A stretch of 64,000 bases of DNA from Pectinatus cerevisiiphilus (GCF_004341685.1 NZ_SMAA01000009.1:42341-106340), one strand, 5' to 3'; shown: positions 7,145-16,236, counted from the stretch's first letter. Program-made: numbers and translations. Notes: a model not told the origin generated them from the sequence alone.

Positions 7145-8662
7145 ATGAAAGCAATCCATGTAAATAAACTGGACAATGTCGCTACAGCCTTGGCATCCTT
7201 ACACAAGGGTGATACTGTTCTAGGTACGCTTCTCCTTCAAGATATACCACAAGGCCATAAGTTTGCTATTAAAGACATTGCCCAGGGTAATCCAGTTATA
7301 AAATATGCGTCACATATTGGTATTGCCATTTGTGCTATAAAAGCAGGCCAATGGGTTCATATCCACAACCTTGAAGGTGAACGCGGGCGAGGCGATACAG
7401 ATTCATCAGTAAGAGAAATTAAGCAAAGTTCCCATCCTTCTTTAAATATTGCACACAGCAATAAAAAATACGCACTTATGGGCTTTCGTAGAAGTGATGG
7501 CAGCTTTGGTCTACGCAACCACATTCTCGTCATTCCTAGTGTACATTGTGCAAACAATGTGGCCGCCCGCATAGCCAATACAGTCATTTACAGTAATACA
7601 GCCACTTCACCAGAAACCAACGTTGTTTATGTGACACATCAGCACGGTTGCAGTGAATTATCATATGATGCCTTGCAGACGAAATCGGTAATCGTCGGTA
7701 CAGCTGCGAACCCGAATGTATACGGTGTATTAGTGGTCGGTCTCGGTTGCGAAGGTGTGCAAGCAGATGTTGTCGCCAAAGAGATCCAGAAACGTTCTCC
7801 GTATAAAAAAGTACAATACCTTATAATCCAAAAGGCAGGAGGTGTCAATGCTACTATCAGACAAGGAACAAAAATCGTAAAGGAAATGCTCGCAGAAGCT
7901 CTCCAAGAAAAAAAGGCTGCCGGCTCCCTAGCAGATATTGTTTTAGGTACCGAATGCGGTGGCAGCGACAGTTTTTCTGGCTTAAGTGCTAATCCCAGTC
8001 TTGGCACAGTTTCTGATATCGTCATTGAACAAGGCGGCAGCGTCATTCTTGCAGAAACCACCGAATTAATTGGGGCAGAACATCTTTTGGCTGAACGCGC
8101 CAAAAATCCAATAATAAAACAGCAAATTCTTGATACCGTTAAAAATTTTGAAGAAGCTGTTATTCATGCACATGCTGATATCCGTGGTGCTAATCCAAGC
8201 CCAGGAAATATCGAAGGGGGGCTCAGCAGTATTGAAGAAAAATCATTGGGCTGTATTTATAAAGCAGGCAACCAGCCAGTAATAGCTGTTAAACAATATG
8301 CCGAACAAATAACTGACAAAGGTCTCACTCTTATGAATACACCAGGAAATGATATTGAACAATTAAGCGGCATGGTCGCTGGTGGATGTAATGTTTGTGT
8401 GTTCACGACAGGACGGGGAACGCCTACCGGCAGTCCCATTACTCCGACCATAAAGGTATCTTCTAACTCCGAAATATTTAAAAACATGAATGATACTATA
8501 GATTTAAATGCCGGCGCCATTATCGAAGGAGAAAAAAATGTTCAGCAAATGGGCGAAGAAATTTTAGATTTTATTGTATCGGTAAGCAATGGAAAAATGA
8601 CAAAAGCCGAAATAAACCAACAAAACGATTTTTCTATCTGGCGGCTTGCGACCACAGTTTAA
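7145..8662 (+). CDS. UxaA-family sugar-acid dehydratase (altronate/fuconate type)
   Basis: The 505-residue protein has an N-terminal SAF-type domain (about 1-90, with GHKFAIKDI and VHIHNLEGERGRGD) and a large UxaA catalytic region beginning GFRRSDGSFGLRNHILVIPS. It includes GLGCEGVQAD, ECGGSDSFSG and the C-terminal TTGRGTPTGSPITPTIKV. Family members are Fe-dependent dehydratases converting aldonates such as altronate or galactarate to 2-keto-3-deoxy acids. In this operon the probable substrate is a 6-deoxy-aldonate such as L-fuconate. ATG 7145 was chosen because AGAGGAAG lies 5-6 bases upstream, unlike the in-frame ATG at 7121. It is one polypeptide here; the C. jejuni counterpart is annotated as two genes (cj0482/cj0483). 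First gene of the operon. Confidence 0.82.
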   Translation: MKAIHVNKLDNVATALASLHKGDTVLGTLLLQDIPQGHKFAIKDIAQGNPVIKYASHIGIAICAIKAGQWVHIHNLEGERGRGDTDSSVREIKQSSHPSLNIAHSNKKYALMGFRRSDGSFGLRNHILVIPSVHCANNVAARIANTVIYSNTATSPETNVVYVTHQHGCSELSYDALQTKSVIVGTAANPNVYGVLVVGLGCEGVQADVVAKEIQKRSPYKKVQYLIIQKAGGVNATIRQGTKIVKEMLAEALQEKKAAGSLADIVLGTECGGSDSFSGLSANPSLGTVSDIVIEQGGSVILAETTELIGAEHLLAERAKNPIIKQQILDTVKNFEEAVIHAHADIRGANPSPGNIEGGLSSIEEKSLGCIYKAGNQPVIAVKQYAEQITDKGLTLMNTPGNDIEQLSGMVAGGCNVCVFTTGRGTPTGSPITPTIKVSSNSEIFKNMNDTIDLNAGAIIEGEKNVQQMGEEILDFIVSVSNGKMTKAEINQQNDFSIWRLATTV

Positions 8663-8695
8663 AACAAACATAAAATAACTTTAGGAGGGATTTCT

Positions 8696-9475
8696 ATGGA
8701 TTTACAACTAAATAAAAAAGTTGTCTTGATTACAGGCGGTGGAAAAGGGATTGGCAGTGGTATTACTCTTGAATTAGCAAAAGAAGGTGCTATCCCCATA
8801 ATTTTATCACGTTCTAGTATTTTACCTGCCTTCAAGGAACGTTTAGAAAAACATACTGATAATTATGAATTTATCCAAATTGATTTAAACGAAGCAGACA
8901 AAATAAAACCTATAGTAGATGATATCGCCAAAAGGTATGGCAGCATATATGGCATTGTCAATAATGCTGGTGCAAATGACAACAAAGATTTAGAAACCAC
9001 TTCATGGCAAGAATTTGAAAAAAGCCTGCACGGTAATTTAACCCATTATTATGAACTCGTCCACGCATCAGTTAAGTATCTAAAAGCCAGCCGCGGTTCA
9101 ATTCTTAATATCACCTCCAAAACAGCCTTTACCGGCCAAGGAAAAACGAGTGCTTACGCCGCTGCCAAAGGAGCTATCCTCGGTCTGACACGTGAATGGG
9201 CTTCCGCCCTTTTTAAGGATCATGTAAGAAGTAATGCCATAGTTGTCAGCGAATGTTGGACACCACTTTATGCCAAATGGATTAAAACTTTTGCTGATCC
9301 TGAAGCACGTAAAAAAATAATTACTGATAAAATTCCCTATGAACATCGTTTTACTACAATAGAAGAAATTGCCGCTACAGCAGTTTTTGTATTATCTCCT
9401 ATATCTTCACATACTACAGCCCAATGGATATTTGTCGATGGTGGGTACGTCCATCTTGATCGAGCTTTAACTTAA
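8696..9475 (+). CDS. SDR-family sugar dehydrogenase (probable L-fucose dehydrogenase)
   Basis: A 259-residue classical short-chain dehydrogenase: cofactor motif TGGGKGIG (about 15-22), NNAGA (about 89-93), catalytic Ser in NITSKTAF and YAAAK for Tyr/Lys. The C-terminal WIFVDGGYVH is typical. An AGGAGGG ribosome site lies just upstream, 33 bases after the dehydratase stop. By analogy with the C. jejuni fucose locus (FucX, Cj0485) it would oxidise L-fucose, and perhaps D-arabinose, to the lactone with NAD(P)+. The SDR family is certain; the substrate is inferred from gene context. Confidence 0.82.
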   Translation: MDLQLNKKVVLITGGGKGIGSGITLELAKEGAIPIILSRSSILPAFKERLEKHTDNYEFIQIDLNEADKIKPIVDDIAKRYGSIYGIVNNAGANDNKDLETTSWQEFEKSLHGNLTHYYELVHASVKYLKASRGSILNITSKTAFTGQGKTSAYAAAKGAILGLTREWASALFKDHVRSNAIVVSECWTPLYAKWIKTFADPEARKKIITDKIPYEHRFTTIEEIAATAVFVLSPISSHTTAQWIFVDGGYVHLDRALT

Positions 9476-9489
9476 GAAAGGAAAAGGAC

Positions 9490-10722
9490 ATGAGAAATAA
9501 TGCAAATACTAAAATCATAAAAATTGCTTTTTGCCTGGTTACTATCTTATTTTTCCTATGGGGATTAAGTTACGGATTACTCGATGTTATGAATAAGAAC
9601 TTCCAAAATCAATTAGGTATTACTAAAGCTACCTCCGGACTGCTTCAAGCAGCTTATTTTGGCGGTTATTTCATATTTGCCACACCAGCATCATTAATAG
9701 CCAAAAAGTACGGATTTAAAGGCGGTATTATAATGGGATTATTTTTGTATGCTGTAGGAGCCTTATTAATTATTCCTGCAAGTAATGTACACAATTTTCT
9801 CATGTTTCTCGGTGCCTTTTTCATCCTTGCCTGCGGTCTTGCCAGCTTGGAAACAAATGCCAATCCTTATATAACTAAGCTGGGGCATGATAAAGATGCT
9901 GCTTTTCGTATTAATGTAGCCCAAAGTTTTAATGGTGTCGGTCAATTTATCGGCCCTATTATAGGTGGCAGTTTATTTCTTTCCATTACCAATGGCTCTG
10001 ATATAATATCCAATATGCAGAATGTACAAATGGTTTACGTCGGCATAGCTGCCATTGTCATATGCCTGCTCCTAATTTTTCTATTAGTAAAGTTACCAGA
10101 AGGTTCAGAGATTTCTAACGGTGAAGATAAAGCTCAAGGCAACGGTTCCTATGGACAGCTTTTTAGCTATCGTCATTTTTGCTTCGGCGTATTAGCCCAA
10201 TTTTTCTATATAGCCGCGCAAGTAGGCGCGGGTGCCTTTTTCATAAACTATAGCGTTGAACACTGGCATGCCTTATCAGACACCAGAGCTTCTTATTTCT
10301 TTGGCATAGCTTTGATTGCCTTCATGGTCGGTAGAATTATAACTACTCCATTGATGAAAAAATTTAGTGCCAATAAAATTCTGGGAATATATTCCATTAT
10401 CAATGTTTTCCTAATGCTGCTCCTTAACGTTACTTCAGGCAGTATAAGCGTAGTGTTACTAATTGCTTCTTTTTTCTTCATGTCCATCAGCTTCCCTACA
10501 ATTTTTGCTTTAAGCATAGTACACATACCAGAAAATCTTGTAAAAACAGCTTCAAGCATCCTTATTATGAGCATTGGCGGCGGTGCGATTATGCCTTTCT
10601 TCATGGGACATGTAGCTGATAACTTCGGCATAGCTGCTGGCTATTTACTTTTAGCACCATGTTATTTGTTTGTCGCCTGGTATAGCTTTAAAGGATGCAA
10701 ACCAAAAATGGTAGCTCATTAA
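9490..10722 (+). CDS. fucP: FucP-type MFS sugar:H+ symporter
   Basis: The 410-residue protein has 12 hydrophobic segments and the FucP-subfamily opening FFLWGLSYGLLDVMNKNFQ (about residues 20-38). LETNANPYIT (about 120-129) is also characteristic of the FHS (fucose-galactose-gluconate) branch of the major facilitator superfamily. It should import L-fucose or a related 6-deoxysugar with a proton across the cytoplasmic membrane. It starts 14 bases after the dehydrogenase stop with an AAAGGAAAAGG ribosome site. The position between the sugar dehydrogenase and the lactonase-mutarotase gene matches the order in the C. jejuni fucose locus. Close relatives can prefer other sugars, so the symbol is by family. 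Confidence 0.8.
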   Translation: MRNNANTKIIKIAFCLVTILFFLWGLSYGLLDVMNKNFQNQLGITKATSGLLQAAYFGGYFIFATPASLIAKKYGFKGGIIMGLFLYAVGALLIIPASNVHNFLMFLGAFFILACGLASLETNANPYITKLGHDKDAAFRINVAQSFNGVGQFIGPIIGGSLFLSITNGSDIISNMQNVQMVYVGIAAIVICLLLIFLLVKLPEGSEISNGEDKAQGNGSYGQLFSYRHFCFGVLAQFFYIAAQVGAGAFFINYSVEHWHALSDTRASYFFGIALIAFMVGRIITTPLMKKFSANKILGIYSIINVFLMLLLNVTSGSISVVLLIASFFFMSISFPTIFALSIVHIPENLVKTASSILIMSIGGGAIMPFFMGHVADNFGIAAGYLLLAPCYLFVAWYSFKGCKPKMVAH

Positions 10723-10756
10723 ATATCACTAATCTAAAACATGATTGGAGGAAAAA

Positions 10757-11869
10757 ATGTTAGAAATCTTTGACAGTCATTTTCATATCTGGGATCTAAA
10801 TGTTCTGAACTTGCCTTGGCTCAAATCATGCCCTGCAATAAACAAAAGTTACGCGATGGATGATCTTTGCAAGGCATATGCTGAACATCATGACGTAATC
10901 TTTAAAGGTGGGGTTTATGTAGAAGTAGACTGTGATGACACTAAAAAAGAAGATGACTATATTTGCCAATTAAACCATCCATTGATACTTGCTAAAATAG
11001 CACATGCCCAGCTCCACAAAAGTATGCGGCTTCCTCTCGGCATCGTAGGTGTCAGGGAACCCCTTCATGTAAAACAAGCATCACCGGGGCGGTGTCTTGA
11101 AAAAGATTTTATTGAAGGCTTAGAAATCCTAGCGGAAAATAAGCTTCTTTTTGAAAGCTGTAACCGCACAGAAGAATTGTCCGACCTATATAAATCCCTA
11201 TCCACTGTGCCCCAAGTAACAGCTGTGATTAACCATTGCGGCAATGTAACAAAACTCACTGCCGGCTATAAAAGGGATATGGAAAATTTGGCAAAGCTGC
11301 CAAACATCTATTGTAAATTATCTGGTATCCCCACACAAAATAAAATATTTGTGCGTGAACTACTCGATTTTCTGACAAGTACTTTCGCTCCGTCACAATT
11401 ACTGTATGCATCAAATTTTCCAGTTATTTCGCTCTATTCATCTTTCAATGAACATTTAAATCTATTGCGCGAGTACTTTCATGATGATGCAGATTTCTTC
11501 AGTAAAAATGCTAAAAAACTATATAAAATAAATAAGCCACAAATTATTGCCAATGTAATACGACTCCGTCCCGATAAAGCTGCCTATTACAAAAAACTAC
11601 ATGCCGCCCCATATCCCGGTGTAAATAAAATGATTAAAGAATGTGGCATAAGCAAATACAAAATTTTCAACCGTGATGACCTGCTTTTCTCTATCATGGA
11701 ATATTGCGGTGACGATTACAAATATGACATGGCAAAAATGGAACATGACCCGGAAACTTTACGTTGGTGGAAGGAAACTGATCCCTGTCAAACGCGCATA
11801 GAAGGCGCAACTAAAGACGAATGGTGGGCCGACATGGATCTCGTATATGATTTAAACAGAAAAATTTAA
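10757..11869 (+). CDS. Fusion: COG3618-type amidohydrolase (lactonase) + L-rhamnose-mutarotase domain
   Basis: Residues about 1-255 are an amidohydrolase TIM barrel with the metal motif SHFHIW at the start, VREPLH, INHCGN and a final YASNFPV. The related sugar lactonases open aldonolactones. Residues about 265-366 (DNA from about 11,550) match the RhaM/YiiL L-rhamnose mutarotase fold: RLRPDKAAYYKKLH, KYKIFN, LFSIMEY and RWWKETDP. The fused enzyme would interconvert sugar anomers and hydrolyse the lactone made by the dehydrogenase. Length is 370 aa against roughly 260-290 for the barrel alone. ATG 10757 follows TGGAGGA; the in-frame TTG at 10745 lies before that site. The usual SDWPV Asp is Asn here, a variant I recall from some family members. 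Confidence 0.8.
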   Translation: MLEIFDSHFHIWDLNVLNLPWLKSCPAINKSYAMDDLCKAYAEHHDVIFKGGVYVEVDCDDTKKEDDYICQLNHPLILAKIAHAQLHKSMRLPLGIVGVREPLHVKQASPGRCLEKDFIEGLEILAENKLLFESCNRTEELSDLYKSLSTVPQVTAVINHCGNVTKLTAGYKRDMENLAKLPNIYCKLSGIPTQNKIFVRELLDFLTSTFAPSQLLYASNFPVISLYSSFNEHLNLLREYFHDDADFFSKNAKKLYKINKPQIIANVIRLRPDKAAYYKKLHAAPYPGVNKMIKECGISKYKIFNRDDLLFSIMEYCGDDYKYDMAKMEHDPETLRWWKETDPCQTRIEGATKDEWWADMDLVYDLNRKI

Positions 11870-11885
11870 AAGGAGAATGAATTTC

Positions 11886-12779
11886 ATGGAATGTAAATAT
11901 ATTTGCCCCATTTTAACATCAATAGATAAGCAAGGTAATGTACTTTATGAAGATATGCATAAGCTGTATGACAATCTTATCGAAGCGGGAATAGATGGTG
12001 TTTTAAGCGGTGGTAGTGCAGGCGAATTTTACGCATTCACCTATGATGAAGTAAAAGCCCTTATCCTCGATGCCATAAAGTACATCAACCACCGCGGTAT
12101 TGTTCTCGCCGGTACTGGGCGCATGGCAAAATCTGAAACAATCAGCCTTTCCAACATAGCCTTGGAGGCAGGCGCAGATGCGGCAATTATCGTAGGTCCT
12201 TATTATAGTGCTTGCAGCCAAACGGATATATTTAATTATTATGACAGTGTCCTTACACAAATTCATGGCAATGTATTCATTTATAATTTTGCTGACCGTA
12301 CTGGCTACGATATATCCAGTGATACCATTCTCCGCTTATTAGCAACACACAAAAATCTTGTTGGCGTAAAAGATACACATCCAGTCTTACGCCATACCCA
12401 GAAATACATCATAGATATTAAAAGTAAATATCCTAACTTTGCTATTTTCACCGGTTATGACAATAACTGCATCCCTTCTGTTATCTCCGGCGGCAATGGT
12501 TGTATCGGCGCAATCTCTAATGTTTATCCCAAGCTTTGTCATGAAATCGCCACAGCATTACGTCAGGAAGATTTGGGACAAATAAAAAATTTGCAGCACC
12601 AGATAGACAAATATATGAGTTTTTACGAAATATATCCTACCTTTAACCCCATCATGAAATGGGCACTGAAGGAAATGCATAAACCAATACAGGAATATTG
12701 TAAAGAGCCACTTTCTGCGCTGCCGGACAAGATCAAAGAAAAGTTAAGCCCAGCAGCAGATATCTTATGGCGTAAATAA
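11886..12779 (+). CDS. DapA/NanA-family aldolase (probable 2-keto-3-deoxy sugar acid aldolase)
   Basis: The 297-residue class I aldolase has the substrate-binding GSAGEF near residues 40-45, the catalytic Tyr region IYNFADRTG (about 131) and the Schiff-base Lys in VGVKDTH. The C-terminal half has the expected NPIMKWALKE. Family members cleave or form 2-keto acids through pyruvate. In this operon it would split 2-keto-3-deoxy-L-fuconate into pyruvate and L-lactaldehyde. ATG 11886 is preceded by AAAGGAG 10 bases upstream; the in-frame ATG at 11877 touches that site. Last gene of the operon. No aldehyde dehydrogenase follows, so lactaldehyde must be handled elsewhere. Confidence 0.82.
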   Translation: MECKYICPILTSIDKQGNVLYEDMHKLYDNLIEAGIDGVLSGGSAGEFYAFTYDEVKALILDAIKYINHRGIVLAGTGRMAKSETISLSNIALEAGADAAIIVGPYYSACSQTDIFNYYDSVLTQIHGNVFIYNFADRTGYDISSDTILRLLATHKNLVGVKDTHPVLRHTQKYIIDIKSKYPNFAIFTGYDNNCIPSVISGGNGCIGAISNVYPKLCHEIATALRQEDLGQIKNLQHQIDKYMSFYEIYPTFNPIMKWALKEMHKPIQEYCKEPLSALPDKIKEKLSPAADILWRK

Positions 12780-12792
12780 ATATTTTATGAAG

Positions 12793-12857
12793 GCAGATAA
12801 AATTCAAGGATATTCCCTTCATCTAAAGCTCTCATTGACAAGTATTATTTTATCTGC
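12793..12857. repeat. Inverted repeat around the glyQS promoter
   Basis: GCAGATAAAAT (12793-12803) and ATTTTATCTGC (12847-12857) are perfect 11-bp inverted copies. The right arm lies in the promoter spacer. It may be the operon's 3' structure or chance. No T-run follows. Confidence 0.35.
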
Positions 12858-12863
12858 TAGACT
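12835..12863 (+). promoter_or_regulatory. Promoter of the T-box-glyQS operon
   Basis: A perfect TTGACA (12835-12840) and TAGACT (12858-12863) are separated by 17 bp, immediately before Stem I of the T-box. Confidence 0.8.
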
Positions 12864-12867
12864 AAAA

Positions 12868-13070
12868 ATGCTTGCGATGAACAGTATTATTCGATTTTAA
12901 AATAAAGCGAGGCGTGACAGTGAAAGGCGCTGCCAAAATCGGAGGGCAGACTGCGAGCATAAACTTAATTGCAGATTAAAAAGCGGGCATATTGCCAATC
13001 AGGGTGGAACCGCGGATTATAAACAAATCCGTCCCTGTGATGTTTTAAAGCATCACAGGGACGGATTTTT
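12868..13070 (+). promoter_or_regulatory. T-box leader sensing tRNA-Gly
   Basis: Stem I closes between 12868-12876 and 12952-12960. Its internal loop has GAACAGTA on the 5' side and a GGC triplet (12945-12947) on the 3' side, the Gly specifier. The T-box sequence AGGGTGGAACCGCG is at 13001-13014. The terminator is an 18-bp stem (13025-13042 with 13051-13068) plus T-run. Uncharged tRNA-Gly(GCC) should stabilise the antiterminator and turn on glyQS. Confidence 0.93.
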
Positions 13071-13143
13071 ATTTTATATATCAACGAATTTTCTCATGTC
13101 TGCTGTAAAAAATACTATTTTACTCAAGGAGGTTTTTATTTTG

Positions 13144-14022
13144 ATGACATTTCAGGAAATTATCCTGACGTTACAAAAATTTTGGTCTGAGCAAGGCTGC
13201 ATTCTAGCTCAGGCTTACGATGTAGAAAAGGGCGCAGGGACGATGAATCCTTCCACTTTTTTACGCGTATTGGGGCCTGAACCTTGGCATGTAGCATATG
13301 TTGAACCATCCCGCCGCCCTGCTGACGGACGTTATGGAGAAAATCCAAACAGGCTTTTCCAGCATCACCAGTTCCAAGTAATTATGAAGCCTTCACCGGA
13401 TAATATCCAGGAACTTTATCTGGCCAGCCTTAAAAAGCTCAATATCAATCCTGAAGAACATGATATCCGTTTCGTCGAAGATAACTGGGAATCCCCCACA
13501 CTCGGTGCCTGGGGACTCGGTTGGGAAGTCTGGTTAGACGGCATGGAAATCACCCAGTTCACCTATTTCCAACAAGTAGGCAGTGTTGATATAAAACCAG
13601 TAGCTTCAGAAATCACTTATGGTTTGGAACGTCTGGCAATGTATATCCAAGGGAAAGAAAATGTATTTGATCTCGTTTGGTCAGGCGCCTACACCTATGG
13701 TGATGTATTCAAACAAAATGAATTTGAACAATCAACCTACAATTTTGAATTATCGGATGCAGCGCTCCTTTTTGATCTATTCGACAAATACGAAAAAGAA
13801 GCCCTGCGTATAATCAAGCTTGGTTTTGTCCATCCTGCCTATGATTATGTGCTGAAATGCTCGCACACCTTTAACCTGCTTGATGCCCGTGGTGCCATCA
13901 GTGTATCAGAACGCACAGCTTTCATTGGCCGTGTAAGAAACCTTTCCCGGTTATGTGCCAAATGTTATTTAAAACAGAGAAAAGATCTTGGTTATCCGAT
14001 GTTAAAACGAGGTGACAAATAA
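13144..14022 (+). CDS. glyQ: Glycine--tRNA ligase alpha subunit
   Basis: The 292-residue class II synthetase subunit opens with [13 protein letters not shown] and contains [39 protein letters not shown] and [11 protein letters not shown], the conserved GlyQ blocks forming the Gly-AMP active site. With GlyS it makes the bacterial alpha2beta2 enzyme that charges tRNA-Gly. AAGGAGG lies at 13126-13132. ATG 13144 (11 bases away) was preferred by homology, but TTG 13141 (8 bases away) is possible. The stop and the glyS ATG share one base (TAATG), so translation is coupled. Controlled by the T-box upstream. Confidence 0.97.
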   Translation: MTFQEIILTLQKFWSEQGCILAQAYDVEKGAGTMNPSTFLRVLGPEPWHVAYVEPSRRPADGRYGENPNRLFQHHQFQVIMKPSPDNIQELYLASLKKLNINPEEHDIRFVEDNWESPTLGAWGLGWEVWLDGMEITQFTYFQQVGSVDIKPVASEITYGLERLAMYIQGKENVFDLVWSGAYTYGDVFKQNEFEQSTYNFELSDAALLFDLFDKYEKEALRIIKLGFVHPAYDYVLKCSHTFNLLDARGAISVSERTAFIGRVRNLSRLCAKCYLKQRKDLGYPMLKRGDK

Positions 14023-16067
14023 TGAGCAAAGATTTATTGTTGGAAATAGGCACTGAAGAAATCCCTGCCCATTTTATGCCTGCTATTCTCAAACAGCTGA
14101 AAGAAAAAGCTGAAGCAAAGTTTTCTGAACTGCATATTGATTTTGCTGAAGTAAAAACATATGGGACACCACGCCGTATTGCCCTTTTCATAAAAGAGCT
14201 GGCGAAAAAACAAGCTGACATTTCTACAGAACACAAAGGTCCCTCTATAAAAATTGCTTTTGATGCTGATAATAAACCGACAAAGGCGGCTATCGGTTTT
14301 GCCCGCGGCAAAAATATAGCGGTTGACCAGCTCACGGTCAAAGACGGTTACGTCTATGCGGCTGTACATGAACAAGGCCAACGTACAGTTGAACTGCTGC
14401 CCAGCATTCTGCCGCAATTGATTGAAGACCTCAGTTTCCCTAAAAATATGCGCTGGGGCAATCTTGATTTTCGTTTTGTCCGTCCTATCCGCTGGATTGT
14501 AGCTCTTTTGGGTGATGAAATCATCCCCTTTACAATAGCGAACGTACATTCCGGCAACAAAACACGCGGCCATAGATTTTTAAGTGATGGAACGCATGTA
14601 ATAGAAAACGCTTCAGATTATAAAAAAGCGATGAAAAAATTATTTATCGTTGTCGACCAAAATAAACGGCGTGACATGATCAAGGAACAAATCAATGCCC
14701 TTGCCGCCAAAAACAATGGCCATGCCCAGATAACGGAAGATCTTTTAGAAGAAGTAACCTATCTGGTTGAATACCCTACTGCATTATGCGGCAAATTCGA
14801 AGAAAAATATCTCAAACTGCCTAAGGAAGCAGTCATCACTCCTATGCGTGAACATCAACGCTATTTCCCTGTTATTGATGATGCCGGCAACCTGCTGCCG
14901 CTGTTTATTACCATCCGCAACGGCGGTGATAAAGCACTGTCCACTGTCCAGCATGGTAATGAACGCGTACTAAGGGCCCGTCTTGCTGACGCGCAATTTT
15001 TCTTTGACGAAGATCGGAAAAAGAAACTTGTCGACTATCTGGAAAAATTAAAAACTGTAGTATTTCAGGAAGGCCTTGGCAGTGTTTATGATAAAGCGCT
15101 GCGCTTGCAAAAGCTTACCGAATATCTAGCTGCTGTATGCGAAATAGCCCCTTCTGTAGAAAGATCTGCCAAACGGGCAGCACTGCTTGCCAAAGCCGAT
15201 CTCGTTACCGCTATGGTATGCGAATTTACCGAACTGCAAGGTATAATGGGACGCGAATATGCACTGCTTGACGGCGAAGATGAAAGTGTCGCCAAAGCAA
15301 TAGACGAACATTATATGCCGCGTTTTGCCGGTGACAAGCTTCCCTCCACAGTACCAGGTCAGCTCGTCAGCCTTGCTGATAAAATGGACACCATCACAGC
15401 TACCTTCAGCCGTGGCCTAATTCCTACCGGCTCACAGGACCCCTTTGCCCTGCGTCGTCAGGCACTGGGGATTGTCAACACATTAATCAGCGCTAAGATG
15501 AATATTTCCTTAAATGCTTTTATCGAAAAGACCATGGAATTGCTGTCAATAAGTGCAGACAAACAAAACGCCTTAGCTGCCAGTATCATTGAGTTTATAA
15601 AACTACGTCTTAAAAATGTGCTTACAGAAGCAGCTATCCGTTATGACATAGTAGATTCCGTACTCGGTGACATTGACAACGTCTACGCCGTTTACGAAAA
15701 AGCACTCGCCCTCAATAATAAATTAAAGACAGAAGATTTGACCGGTGCGATCCAATCCTTTGTCCGTGTTGGCAACATTGCCAAACAGAATCTTTTCACA
15801 ATCGACAAAACGCTATTTTCCGTTCCCGAAGAAAAAGCATTGTACCAAAGCTATCTCGATGTTAAAAACGAGCTTCAAGCATTGGGAAATGATTACAATA
15901 CTATCATAGATAAGCTTGCCACCCTATCCACTCCCATTGATAATTTCTTTAATAAGGTAATGGTTATGGATAAAGATGAAAAAATTAAAAACAATCGACT
16001 TGCGCTACTCAAAAATATTGACAAATTAATCAAAACAATTGCTGACTTTAATAAAATCGTTCTTTGA
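14022..16067 (+). CDS. glyS: Glycine--tRNA ligase beta subunit
   Basis: The 681-residue beta subunit opens with LLLEIGTEEIPAHF. It contains GPSIKIAFD, FPKNMRWG, FRFVRPIRW and the HD-like region AKADLVTAMVCEFTELQGIMGREYA, ending with a C-terminal DALR-type tRNA anticodon-binding region. It recognises the tRNA and completes the heterotetrameric enzyme in the cytosol. It overlaps glyQ by one base. Full family length with no disruption. I see no clear hairpin terminator between its stop and the permease gene. Confidence 0.97.
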   Translation: MSKDLLLEIGTEEIPAHFMPAILKQLKEKAEAKFSELHIDFAEVKTYGTPRRIALFIKELAKKQADISTEHKGPSIKIAFDADNKPTKAAIGFARGKNIAVDQLTVKDGYVYAAVHEQGQRTVELLPSILPQLIEDLSFPKNMRWGNLDFRFVRPIRWIVALLGDEIIPFTIANVHSGNKTRGHRFLSDGTHVIENASDYKKAMKKLFIVVDQNKRRDMIKEQINALAAKNNGHAQITEDLLEEVTYLVEYPTALCGKFEEKYLKLPKEAVITPMREHQRYFPVIDDAGNLLPLFITIRNGGDKALSTVQHGNERVLRARLADAQFFFDEDRKKKLVDYLEKLKTVVFQEGLGSVYDKALRLQKLTEYLAAVCEIAPSVERSAKRAALLAKADLVTAMVCEFTELQGIMGREYALLDGEDESVAKAIDEHYMPRFAGDKLPSTVPGQLVSLADKMDTITATFSRGLIPTGSQDPFALRRQALGIVNTLISAKMNISLNAFIEKTMELLSISADKQNALAASIIEFIKLRLKNVLTEAAIRYDIVDSVLGDIDNVYAVYEKALALNNKLKTEDLTGAIQSFVRVGNIAKQNLFTIDKTLFSVPEEKALYQSYLDVKNELQALGNDYNTIIDKLATLSTPIDNFFNKVMVMDKDEKIKNNRLALLKNIDKLIKTIADFNKIVL

Positions 16068-16162
16068 AATTAATCACTTCAAACTTCCTATTACTATTTT
16101 CACTACTAGCCGCACTAAGCAACCTTTATCCTATTTCCCCAGTTCAGACTATTTGTGCTGCT

Positions 16163-16194
16163 TTGACTGTAAAGTGCAGCTGTATTTTTATAAT
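16163..16194 (+). promoter_or_regulatory. Weak promoter candidate for the permease gene
   Basis: TTGACT (16163-16168) and a perfect TATAAT (16189-16194) occur in the gap after glyS, but the 20-bp spacer is long. The permease may instead be read through from glyQS. Confidence 0.35.
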
Positions 16195-16236
16195 ACCGAA
16201 GTTTGAACAAATATGGTAAATTATGGGGTGAAATAA

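Noticed and set aside
14034..14573. 179-codon minus-strand frame opposite glyS
   Set aside because: glyS shows full conserved motifs; the antisense frame has no start signals and no family resemblance.
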